Positions 34,809 to 41,893 of a DNA stretch of 64,000 nucleotides are shown here, in pieces. This DNA comes from Nocardioides islandensis. Its GTDB lineage: Bacteria; Actinomycetota; Actinomycetes; Propionibacteriales; Nocardioidaceae. The first letter of the stretch is position 1. Each line of letters starts with the position of its first letter. The position numbers were made by a program, and so were the translations under genes. The notes under the pieces were generated by a model. That model was given only the letters and a program-made list of their open reading frames with translations, searched no databases and had not been told where the DNA came from. The DNA lies in NCBI RefSeq assembly GCF_015352455.1, contig NZ_JADKPN010000006.1:173964-237963 (forward strand), written 5' to 3'.

Positions 34809-35639
34809 TCAGCCCGCCGCGACGAGAGACACGGCCACCGCGCACAGCAGCAGACCCGCTGCCTGGGCGCGGTGGACGTGCTCGCGGAGCACGGACGCGG
34901 CCAGCACGACGGTGAACGCGGGGTAGAGCGAGGTGAGCACGGCGGCCACGCTCAGGTAGCCGTGGTGGGTCGCGGCCACGAAGAGCACGGCGGCGCACGT
35001 GCCCAGCGCCCCGGCGAGGATGCCGCCGAGGGCCGCCCGCTCGCGCGGCAGCCAGGGCTGCCGCAGGGTCAGGGCCACGAGCACGATCACGACCCCGGCG
35101 ACGAGCTGGTTCACGGCGAGGGGGAGCATGCCGGCGTCGTCGGAGACCTGCCCCAGGGCGACGAAGAAGAGGCCGAAGCCGAGCCCGGCGAGCGAGCCGT
35201 CGGCGACGCCTCCGGGCGCGGCGGAGCTCAGGCCGGCCGGGTCCCGGGCCACCAGCCAGATGGCGGGCAGGGCGAGCACGATGCCGAGCCACACCAGCGC
35301 CGCGGGCCGCTCGCCCAGCGCCACACCCACGACGACGGGGATGACGGCGGCGCCCACGCCGGACACCGGGGCGACCACGCCCATCCGGCCCGAGGACAGT
35401 CCGCGGTACAGGAACGCCGTCCCGAAGCCGTTGCCGACGCCTGCGGCGGCGCCCCACCAGAGGTCGCTCGTCGTCGGCTCGCCCCCGGAGACGGCCGAGA
35501 GGGCGAGGACGAGCACGCCACCCGTGAGGCACGCGACCAGGGCGACCGACCACGCGCTGGCGCGCTTGCTCGCGAAGCCGCCGGAGAAGTCCGCGAGACC
35601 GTACGACGCCGCTGCGAGCAGGCTGAGCAGGATGGCCAT
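34809..35639 (-). CDS. EamA/DMT-family transporter
   Basis: The 276-residue protein has about ten transmembrane helices in two homologous halves, as in drug/metabolite transporters. Segments such as GLADFSGGFASKRASAWSVAL and LREHVHRAQAAGLLLCAV at the ends of each half are typical. The substrate is unknown. The ATG at 35639 overlaps the stop of the upstream DUF456 gene as ATGA, so the two are cotranscribed and possibly coupled. It ends seven bases beyond the convergent amidase gene. Confidence 0.85.
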   Translation of the reverse strand: MAILLSLLAAASYGLADFSGGFASKRASAWSVALVACLTGGVLVLALSAVSGGEPTTSDLWWGAAAGVGNGFGTAFLYRGLSSGRMGVVAPVSGVGAAVIPVVVGVALGERPAALVWLGIVLALPAIWLVARDPAGLSSAAPGGVADGSLAGLGFGLFFVALGQVSDDAGMLPLAVNQLVAGVVIVLVALTLRQPWLPRERAALGGILAGALGTCAAVLFVAATHHGYLSVAAVLTSLYPAFTVVLAASVLREHVHRAQAAGLLLCAVAVSLVAAG

Positions 35640-36115
35640 CAGGTGACCACGACACCCACGACCCAGACCAGCGCGGCGAGGATGCCGGCCGCCAGCTCGA
35701 TGAGGATGCTCACACCGACCGCGCGCAGTGCCTGCTGGGTGGACGGCCAGGCTGCGGCGGAGCCGACCCGGCGGTGCTCGGCGAGGTAGACGCCGAGCAC
35801 GAAGCCGATGATGAGCCCGACGACCGGGATGACGAAGAACCCGACGACGCCCAGGGCGATCCCGAACCACGTCGTCGACGCGGGGATGCCGGAGCTCTTG
35901 AGCCGGCGTCCCGGGACGGCGTACTTGACCACCGTCCCGGCCACGAGGACGGCCGTGGCCAGCCCGAACACCGTCCAGGCGGTGCCGCCGCCGACGTCGA
36001 CCGCCCAGACGAGGACGGCCACGAGCACCAGGACCAGGCCGGGCAGGACCGGGACGACCACGCCCACCAGCCCGACCAGGATCGCCAGGGCGACCACCAC
36101 CTCGACCAGGCTCAC
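35639..36115 (-). CDS. DUF456 family membrane protein
   Basis: The 158-residue protein has four to five hydrophobic helices with the DUF456 pattern: VVVPVLPGLVLVLVAVLVWA at the start, GTVVKYAVPGRRLKSSGIPAS in the loop and GFFVIPVVGLIIGFVLGVYL before the final helices. The family is widespread and without an assigned function. The GTG start at 36115 follows GGGTGACC. It overlaps the transporter start by four bases. Confidence 0.85.
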   Translation of the reverse strand: MSLVEVVVALAILVGLVGVVVPVLPGLVLVLVAVLVWAVDVGGGTAWTVFGLATAVLVAGTVVKYAVPGRRLKSSGIPASTTWFGIALGVVGFFVIPVVGLIIGFVLGVYLAEHRRVGSAAAWPSTQQALRAVGVSILIELAAGILAALVWVVGVVVT

Positions 36116-36151
36116 CCGGTCACCCTAGGAGAGAGCCGTGCCCGGAGATGC

Positions 36152-36184
36152 CGACGGCCCCGGACACGGGGTCCGGGGCCGTCG
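36152..36184 (-). terminator. Perfect 13-bp terminator hairpin
   Basis: CGACGGCCCCGGA (36152-36164) pairs fully with TCCGGGGCCGTCG (36172-36184) around CACGGGG. It lies 24 bases beyond the stop of the DUF7455-type gene on the minus strand and upstream of the DUF456 gene. It should separate the two transcription units. Confidence 0.85.
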
Positions 36185-36208
36185 TACGTCGGTGGTGGTG
36201 CGGTCCGC

Positions 36209-36442
36209 TCAGCGCTCCTCGTCGGAGGTGGAGGACCCGGTGTCCGCGAGGCGGTGGGACTCGTCGATCACGGTGGCAGCGACGGCCTTGAGGGCGTCGC
36301 CGTGCTCGCGGGCGTGGTGGGCGCAGAACAGCAGCTCACCCCCACTGAGGAGCTCGACCTTGAGGTAGGCCTGCGCCCCGCAGCGGTCACATCTGTCCGC
36401 CGCACTCAGTGCGGCAGAGCCAGTGGCAACGGCAGTGGTCAC
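36209..36442 (-). CDS. DUF7455-type small zinc-binding protein
   Basis: The 77-residue protein carries DRCDRCGAQAYLKVELLSGG and LLFCAHHAREHGDAL, giving a CxxC and a CxHH pair that should hold one zinc ion. This small family is common in actinobacteria. Its role is unknown. I chose GTG 36442, with GAGGG five bases upstream; two upstream ATG codons in the same frame overlap that site. It is divergent from parE and has its own terminator. Confidence 0.8.
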   Translation of the reverse strand: MTTAVATGSAALSAADRCDRCGAQAYLKVELLSGGELLFCAHHAREHGDALKAVAATVIDESHRLADTGSSTSDEER

Positions 36443-36826
36443 TTCGCCCTCATTTCTACTCATCGGTGTCTGGTCAACGTACCGACCGGGGCCAACATTC
36501 CCCCTCATCGGTGCCAGCCACCTCACCCCAACACGTGGATTGCGTCCGTCTGTTTCTCATTCGTCGGAACGCCCCTCCGTGGATGGGTGTTCCCCCTCGT
36601 GACGAGTCTGCCTGCCTCTCCGAGCTTCCGGGTCGGATTCCCACATCCTGTGCCCGGATCGTGCTCTCTTCGTGACTCTTGAACCGTAGACCCGCTGTGT
36701 TACAGGAGATGACAGGGGGCGATTCGCGTACACGGCGTGTCGCGAGCAGGTGCCACCGGTCTGGACAGGCGGGCAGCGGGTGCGGACGCGCGTGCCTCCG
36801 CAGCCCCGTCGGCGGGCGCGGGTAGG
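36443..36826. promoter_or_regulatory. Divergent control region before parE
   Basis: This 384-bp gap is less GC-rich than the rest. I see no confident gene in it. TTGAAC (36679-36684) and TACAGG (36701-36706) are 16 bp apart and could be a weak promoter for parE. AGGAGATG at 36704-36711 looks like a ribosome binding site plus ATG but leads into no useful frame. The other half should hold the promoter of the DUF7455 gene. Confidence 0.35.
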
Positions 36827-38932
36827 TTGGACACCCCAGGCAGAGCGCACGACCGCAGGAGCACGACGATCGCCGACAACACCTACAACGCCGCCCACCT
36901 CCTCGTCCTCGAGGGCCTCGAGGCGGTGCGCAAGCGGCCGGGCATGTACATCGGCTCCACCGACACCCGCGGCCTCATGCAGTGCCTCTGGGAGATCATC
37001 GACAACGGCGTGGACGAGGCGCTGGCCGGGGCCGCCCACACCGTCCAGGTGACGCTGCACCCCGACGGGTCGGCCGAGGTGCACGACGACGGCCGCGGCA
37101 TCCCGACCGACAAGGAGCCCAAGACCGGGCTCCCCGGCGTCGAGGTGGTGGCGACCAAGCTGCACGCCGGCGGCAAGTTCGGCGGCGGCTCCTACGTGGC
37201 CACGGGCGGTCTGCACGGCGTGGGGCTGTCGGTCGTCAACGCGCTGTCCTCGCGGATGGACATCGACGTCGACCGGTCCCCGTCCCAGCAGGGCATCAGC
37301 TTCCGCCGCGGCGCCCCGGGCGTCTTCGACGCCGACGGTCCGGACGCCGGGTTCACCCCCAGGTCCGGCCTGTCCCGCAAGGGCGGCCGGGTGGCCAAGG
37401 CCAAGACGGGCACCCACATCCGCTTCTGGCCGGACCGGCAGATCTTCACCAAGGACGCCCACTTCGAGATCGAGGGGCTGCTCGGACGCGCCCGCCAGAC
37501 GTCGTTCATCGTGCCCGGCCTCGAGCTGGTGATCCGCGACCTGCGCGGCGACACCCCCGTGGAGGAGAAGTTCCGCCACGACGGCGGCATCACCGAGTTC
37601 GTGGAGTTCCTCTCCCACGACGAGCCGGTCACCGAGGTGGTCCGCCTCCAGGGCAGCGACACCTTCACCGAGACCGTGCCGATGCTCGACGCGAAGGGGC
37701 ACATGACGCCCCAGGAGGTCGAGCGCGAGCTCGGCATCGACATCGCGGTGCGCTGGGGCACCGGCTACGACACCGAGCTGCGATCGTTCGTCAACGTCAT
37801 CGCCACCCCCAAGGGCGGCACCCACGTCAGCGGCTTCGAGCAGGCGATCACCAAGACGTTCAACGACGTGATGCGGTCGAGCAAGGCGCTCAAGGTGGGC
37901 GACGCCGACGTCATCAAGGACGACGTGCTGGAGGGCATGACCGCCGTGGTGACGGTGCGTCAGGCCGAGCCGCAGTTCGAGGGCCAGACCAAGGAGATCC
38001 TCGGCACGCCCCAGGTGCGCACGTCCGTGCGCAAGGTCGTCTCCGCCGAGCTCAAGCGGTTCCTCACCTCCACCAAGCGGGCCGAGAAGGCCCAGGCCAA
38101 GCTGGTGATGGAGAAGGTCGTGGCGGCCTCCAAGACCCGCATCGCGGCCCGCCAGCACAAGGAGACCCAGCGCCGCAAGAACGCCCTCGAGTCCTCCGCG
38201 CTGCCCTCCAAGCTCGCCGACTGCCGGGCCGCCGACAACGAGCGCACCGAGCTGTTCATCGTCGAGGGCGACTCGGCGCTCGGCACGGCCAAGCTCGCGC
38301 GCGACTCCGAGTTCCAGGCGCTGCTGCCGATCCGCGGCAAGATCCTGAACGTCCAGAAGGCCTCGGTCGGCGACATGCTGAAGAACACCGAGTGCGCCTC
38401 GATCATCCAGGTGGTCGGCGCGGGCTCCGGACGCACCTTCGACCTCGACGCCGCCAGGTACGGCCGGATCATCTTCATGGCCGACGCCGACTCCGACGGC
38501 GCCCACATCCGCTGCCTGCTGGCCACCTTGTTCTTCAAGTACATGCCCGACCTGATCAAGGAGGGCCGTGTCTTCACCGCCGTGCCGCCGTTGCACCGCA
38601 TCGAGATCAGCAACCCCAAGAAGGGCATGGAGAAGTACGTCTACAGCTACTCCGACGACGAGCTCCAGCGCCGGCTGGCCGAGCTGACCAAGAAGGGCGT
38701 CCGCTGGAAGGACCCCGTCCAGCGCTACAAGGGCCTCGGTGAGATGGACGCCGACCAGTTGGCCGAGACCACCATGGACCCCCGCCACCGGACGTTGCGC
38801 AGGCTCACCATCGACGACGCCGACGAGGCGGTCGCGGTGTTCGAGCTGCTGATGGGCTCCGACGTGGCCCCGCGCAAGGAGTTCCTGGTGCAGGGCGCCT
38901 ACGACGTCGACGTCGAGGCGCTCGACGCCTGA
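36827..38932 (+). CDS. parE: DNA topoisomerase IV subunit B (type IIA, ATPase)
   Basis: The protein has a GHKL ATPase domain (EIIDNGVDEAL, DDGRGIP, GGLHGVGLSVVNALS) and transducer, then a Toprim domain with FIVEGDSALGTA and DADSDGAHIRCLLATLFF. The C-terminal segment is RYKGLGEMDADQL. It makes a heterotetramer with ParC and decatenates DNA. The start is uncertain. The conserved N-terminus IADNTYNAAHLL has no ATG, GTG or TTG at the expected place. I give the TTG at 36827; an ATC at 36869 is the only codon seven bases after an AGGAG. No gyrB-gyrA pair is in the window. Confidence 0.92.
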   Translation: MDTPGRAHDRRSTTIADNTYNAAHLLVLEGLEAVRKRPGMYIGSTDTRGLMQCLWEIIDNGVDEALAGAAHTVQVTLHPDGSAEVHDDGRGIPTDKEPKTGLPGVEVVATKLHAGGKFGGGSYVATGGLHGVGLSVVNALSSRMDIDVDRSPSQQGISFRRGAPGVFDADGPDAGFTPRSGLSRKGGRVAKAKTGTHIRFWPDRQIFTKDAHFEIEGLLGRARQTSFIVPGLELVIRDLRGDTPVEEKFRHDGGITEFVEFLSHDEPVTEVVRLQGSDTFTETVPMLDAKGHMTPQEVERELGIDIAVRWGTGYDTELRSFVNVIATPKGGTHVSGFEQAITKTFNDVMRSSKALKVGDADVIKDDVLEGMTAVVTVRQAEPQFEGQTKEILGTPQVRTSVRKVVSAELKRFLTSTKRAEKAQAKLVMEKVVAASKTRIAARQHKETQRRKNALESSALPSKLADCRAADNERTELFIVEGDSALGTAKLARDSEFQALLPIRGKILNVQKASVGDMLKNTECASIIQVVGAGSGRTFDLDAARYGRIIFMADADSDGAHIRCLLATLFFKYMPDLIKEGRVFTAVPPLHRIEISNPKKGMEKYVYSYSDDELQRRLAELTKKGVRWKDPVQRYKGLGEMDADQLAETTMDPRHRTLRRLTIDDADEAVAVFELLMGSDVAPRKEFLVQGAYDVDVEALDA

Positions 38933-39122
38933 GCCCGAGAGCCGTGACCCCAGGGTGTCTGCCGCCCGTCCGGGCCAGAGACAGGTCGATGGCTGCAGGT
39001 CTAGGGTCGTGGGCGCCTCAGTTGCCACGGTGCACTCGAGGAGTGGGACGACGGGACGCATCACTTCGTGGAGCACGGCAAGGGAGGTACGACCTAGCCG
39101 ACGCGAGTGAAGGGATCGAAGG

Positions 39123-39191
39123 ATGGCGAAGAAAGTAGCTGCACCCCAGCCGGTGAAGCCCAAGGGCGACGAGCTCAGGCGACCGAAGTAG
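39123..39191 (+). CDS. 22-residue Lys-rich small protein
   Basis: ATG at 39123 opens MAKKVAAPQPVKPKGDELRR ending PK and TAG. AAGGG and GAAGG lie just before the ATG. The peptide is basic and Pro-rich, with no membrane segment, and could bind nucleic acid or acidic proteins (inference). A TAGGGT near 39003 might be a -10 box. A strong terminator begins 13 bases after the stop. The tight promoter-RBS-ORF-terminator layout argues that it is real; the alternative is that it is only the 3' end of the parE transcript. Confidence 0.5.
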   Translation: MAKKVAAPQPVKPKGDELRRPK

Positions 39192-39203
39192 CCAGCTGAC
39201 CAC

Positions 39204-39236
39204 GGCCCCGCGCGTTCGACCGCGCGGGGCCTCTTT
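39204..39236 (+). terminator. Strong intrinsic terminator
   Basis: GGCCCCGCGCG (39204-39214) and CGCGCGGGGCC (39221-39231) form an 11-bp perfect stem with a TTCGAC loop, followed by TCTTT. It is the best terminator in the window and ends the parE/small-ORF unit before the serine hydrolase gene. Confidence 0.9.
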
Positions 39237-39267
39237 GTGTCCGGGTGCCGTGTGGTTGGCTTCGCCC

Positions 39268-40362
39268 ATGTCGAGGCGCTCGAGGCCTGAGGGGGAGCTC
39301 GAGGGCGAGTACGACGAGCGGTTCGCCGCCGTCGCCCAGGCGCTGGCGGGCTACCTCGACGAGGGCGACACCGGGGGATCGGTCGCCGTGTACGTCGACG
39401 GCGAGCCGGTCGTGGACGTGTGGGGCGGGTACGCCGACCCAGCGCGGACCGTGCCCTGGTCGCGAGACACCGTCGCCTGCGTGTTCTCCGTCACCAAGAC
39501 GATGACCGCCCTGACCGTCCTCCTGCTGGCCGACCGCGGTGAGCTCGACCTCGACGCGCCCGTGGCGGCGTACTGGCCGGAGTTCGCGGTCGCCGGCAAG
39601 GGCGGCGTGCTGGTGCGGCACGTGCTCGCGCACACCGCCGGCCTGCCGGACTGGGACGGTCCGGTCGCCGAGCTCGTCGACTGGGACGCCGCGACCAGGC
39701 GGCTGGCCGCTCTCACGCCGCAGTGGGAGCCGGGGACGGCGGCGGGCTACCACTCGCTGACGCAGGGGTACCTCCTCGGCGAGGTGGTGCGGCGCGTCAC
39801 CGGGCGGAGCATCGGCGACGTGTTCGCGAGCGAGGTCGCCGGCCCCCTCGGCGCGGACTTCCGCTTCGGCCTGCCGGAAGGTGACGACCCGCGCCTCGCG
39901 CTCGCCGTCCCTCCGCCGGGCCGCGACGACGACTACGTCGCGGGCGCCGCCGCGGCCGACGCGCCGGCCACCGGCGGGACGCCGATCCGGGTGCGGGACG
40001 CCAACGGCGTGGCGTGGCGGCGGGCGCTCGTGCCGGCCGCGGGTGGCTACGGCAACGCGCGGTCGGTGGCGCTCGTCCAGTCGGTGCTGGCCGGCGGCGT
40101 ACCCCTGATCTCGGAGGCGGCCGTGGCCCGCGCGTGGGAGGAGCAGTACGCCGGCGTCGACCGCGTGCTCGGCATGCCGGTGAGCTGGGGGCTCGGCTAC
40201 GGGCGCTTCGGCGGCATGCGCGGCTGGGGCGGCTGGGGAGGGTCGCTGGTGATGATCGAGCCGGCTCAGCGGACGGTGGTGGCGTTCGTGACGAACCAGA
40301 TGCGCGAGCCCGCGGAGGACACCCGTGGCCTGGAGGTCGTGATGAGCGCGTTGGCGCGGTGA
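39268..40362 (+). CDS. Beta-lactamase-family serine hydrolase (EstB-like)
   Basis: The 364-residue protein has no signal peptide. The active-site SxxK is in VFSVTKTMTALTVLLLA, the YxS motif is in YHSLTQGYLLGEVV, and GGWGG near the C-terminus matches the third motif. The N-terminal GGSVAVYVDGEPVVDVWGGY is characteristic of EstB-type esterases. It is likely a cytosolic esterase rather than a true beta-lactamase. The ATG at 39268 is used. Its stop overlaps the VanZ gene as GTGA. Confidence 0.88.
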   Translation: MSRRSRPEGELEGEYDERFAAVAQALAGYLDEGDTGGSVAVYVDGEPVVDVWGGYADPARTVPWSRDTVACVFSVTKTMTALTVLLLADRGELDLDAPVAAYWPEFAVAGKGGVLVRHVLAHTAGLPDWDGPVAELVDWDAATRRLAALTPQWEPGTAAGYHSLTQGYLLGEVVRRVTGRSIGDVFASEVAGPLGADFRFGLPEGDDPRLALAVPPPGRDDDYVAGAAAADAPATGGTPIRVRDANGVAWRRALVPAAGGYGNARSVALVQSVLAGGVPLISEAAVARAWEEQYAGVDRVLGMPVSWGLGYGRFGGMRGWGGWGGSLVMIEPAQRTVVAFVTNQMREPAEDTRGLEVVMSALAR

Positions 40363-40892
40363 GCGACCTCGTCACCGTCGCGTGGAGCATCCTGCGCCAG
40401 CCGAACGTGTGGGTGGCGTTCGCGCTGCTCTGCGTGGGCACCGTCAACCAGTTCTCGCGGTTCGCGAAGGCGCGCGGCTGGCCGCGCGACCGCGTCTACG
40501 CGGGGAGGGCGGCCGCCGCGGCGATGAGCATGGCGCTGTCGGTCACCCTGGCGCGGGTCACGCCGGGTCTGTCGGTCGACTGGCGCGGCTGCGGCGGTGG
40601 GACCGGTCTGCCCGTGGACGACGCCGAGGCGGTGCTCAACGTGGTGCTGCTGGTGCCCTGGGGCGTGGCCGCGGCCTACGCGCTGCGTCGCTTCTGGCCG
40701 GTGTTCCTCGCCGGCGTCGGCGCCTCGCTGCTGGTCGAGCTGGTCCAGGGCCTGCTGGGCAACGGCACCTGCCACAGCGACGACCTGGTGCGCAACTGCG
40801 TCGGCGCCGCGGTCGGGGCCGGCATCGGGCTGGTGCTCGCGCACGTCTACGGATCCGGGACCACTCCTGGGACGACGAAGGGCGGTGGGTGA
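40359..40892 (+). CDS. VanZ-like family membrane protein
   Basis: The 177-residue protein has four hydrophobic helices. The second half reads DDAEAVLNVVLLVPWGVAAA, then SLLVELVQGLLGNGTCHSDDLVRNCVGAAVG, which are VanZ-type segments with the conserved E/Q and D positions. VanZ proteins were named from teicoplanin resistance, but most have no known role. The GTG at 40359 overlaps the hydrolase stop. The last codons lie in a perfect 19-bp inverted repeat. Confidence 0.82.
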   Translation: MSDLVTVAWSILRQPNVWVAFALLCVGTVNQFSRFAKARGWPRDRVYAGRAAAAAMSMALSVTLARVTPGLSVDWRGCGGGTGLPVDDAEAVLNVVLLVPWGVAAAYALRRFWPVFLAGVGASLLVELVQGLLGNGTCHSDDLVRNCVGAAVGAGIGLVLAHVYGSGTTPGTTKGGG

Positions 40893-40933
40893 GTGTTGGC
40901 TCTTGCAGAGGCAACCAACACTCACCCACCGCC
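40881..40933. terminator. Perfect 19-bp inverted repeat over the vanZ-like stop
   Basis: GGCGGTGGGTGAGTGTTGG (40881-40899) pairs perfectly with 40915-40933, with a 15-base loop. The TGA of the VanZ-like gene (40890-40892) lies inside the left arm. The element works on both strands and sits between convergent genes. It resembles a REP-like mobile palindrome as much as a plain terminator. Confidence 0.85.
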
Positions 40934-40943
40934 GTACCCCCGT

Positions 40944-40971
40944 GCCGGCGCGTACCCCCCGGTGCGCCGGC
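40944..40971 (-). terminator. Hairpin after the 175-residue secreted protein gene
   Basis: GCCGGCGC (40944-40951) and GCGCCGGC (40964-40971) pair over eight bases with a 12-base loop. It is 16 bases beyond the stop at 40987 on the minus strand and would end the secreted-protein/DUF4242 transcript. Confidence 0.65.
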
Positions 40972-40986
40972 CGTCTCCGGGCAGGG

Positions 40987-41514
40987 TCAGCAGGTGACCC
41001 GCGGGTTCCAGTCCTCGAACATCCCGGACGGGTTGTTCTTCCAGGCCCACAGGTGGAGCTCGTAGAAGGCCGGGAGCCCGTAGCGGTTGCCCGCCTTCAC
41101 GAGCTCGAACGTCTGGCCGAACAGCTGCGGCCGGCCGGTCGGGTGCTCGGCCCTCCAGGCCTTCTTGAACACGACGTACTCGAGCGCGACGAGCTTCATG
41201 CCGTCGGGCGTCGGGTCGTAGACGACGAGCTCGGGCGTGGTCGCGACCACCTCGGCGTCGCCGACCAGGTCGCCGTTGACGAAGTGCACGCCCATGCCAC
41301 CCTCGCCGGGCATGTCGATGCAGGCGATGCCGTCGGCGTCCTTCAGCTTGCCGTAGCCGTCGGCCTTGGCGGCCTTCAGGCTGTGGTAGGCGCGGGTGGC
41401 GTCACGGACCTGGTCGAGCCAGGCTGGGGACGCCGTGGACGGGGCCGGCACACCGGCCGCCACGGCCGTGAGCACGGCGGCGCCGGCCAGCACGGCCGCG
41501 AGCTGGCGCCTCAT
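40987..41514 (-). CDS. Secreted protein of unknown function, 175 residues
   Basis: A signal peptide (residues 1-28, ending STASPA) precedes a chain with ATRAYHSLKAAKADGYG, IACIDMPGEGGMGVHFVNGD, PELVVYDPTPDGMKLVALEY and FYELHLWAWKNNPSGMFEDW. The Met/His/Glu-rich centre suggests a metal or small-ligand site, though no named family fits. Two cysteines are present (in IACID and the C-terminal VTC). ATG 41514 is used, behind GAGGG, overlapping the stop of the DUF4242 gene (TGATG). A GTG three bases upstream is an alternative. Confidence 0.7.
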   Translation of the reverse strand: MRRQLAAVLAGAAVLTAVAAGVPAPSTASPAWLDQVRDATRAYHSLKAAKADGYGKLKDADGIACIDMPGEGGMGVHFVNGDLVGDAEVVATTPELVVYDPTPDGMKLVALEYVVFKKAWRAEHPTGRPQLFGQTFELVKAGNRYGLPAFYELHLWAWKNNPSGMFEDWNPRVTC

Positions 41515-41765
41515 CACGAGCCCTCACGGACCAGGTGGACCTCGTCGGCGACGAGGCCGTGGGCCTCCTTGTGGACCAGGTTCGCGGACTCCGGGTCCGG
41601 TGCCTCGACCAGGCAGAAGATCTCGCCGCGGGTCTCGTCGACCCAGTAGCGCAGGTACTTCACGTCGTACTTGTCCTGGTGCTGCAGGTCGGCGACGTGG
41701 GCCTTCGCCACGTCGTCGAGGCTGACGGGCTCACCGAGGTGGTGGACGTCCATGTAGAGCGGCAT
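41514..41765 (-). CDS. DUF4242 family small protein
   Basis: The 83-residue protein opens MPLYMDVHHLGEPVSLDDVA, with VKYLRYWVDETRGEIFCLVEAPDPE in the middle, which is the ferredoxin-like DUF4242 pattern. Members bind nickel in one studied case, but the role is generally unknown. The His pair near the start and the Cys in FCLVEAP could be metal ligands. AAGGGAGAACCGCA precedes the ATG. It overlaps the secreted-protein gene and follows the LuxR-ATPase gene on the same strand. Confidence 0.85.
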   Translation of the reverse strand: MPLYMDVHHLGEPVSLDDVAKAHVADLQHQDKYDVKYLRYWVDETRGEIFCLVEAPDPESANLVHKEAHGLVADEVHLVREGS

Positions 41766-41848
41766 TGCGGTTCTCCCTTGGGTTCGATGTGTCCTCTCTG
41801 GACGACCACGAACCTAGGAAGAAGAGGGGTACGACGGATCGGTAGCGA

Positions 41849-41893
41849 CTACCCATGCCGGGCGGGCGACTGCCTACTTTCCGGCATAGGTAG
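41849..41893. terminator. Inverted repeat overlapping the LuxR-ATPase stop
   Basis: CTACCCATGCCGG (41849-41861) and CCGGCATAGGTAG (41881-41893) are complementary except for one position, with a 19-base loop. On the minus strand the first arm lies in the last codons (ATYAG) and the stop lies in the loop. It may be a terminator or an operator for the downstream DUF4242 gene. Confidence 0.6.

Noticed and set aside
36704..36711. AGGAGATG as the parE start
   Set aside because: The ATG is out of frame with parE and leads to no useful protein.
36557..39163. 868-codon minus-strand frame opposite parE
   Set aside because: Shadow of parE; no domain can be seen in it.
39268..40362. Antibiotic-resistance beta-lactamase
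   Set aside because: It has SxxK and YxS motifs, but no signal peptide, and the N-terminus is of EstB esterase type.
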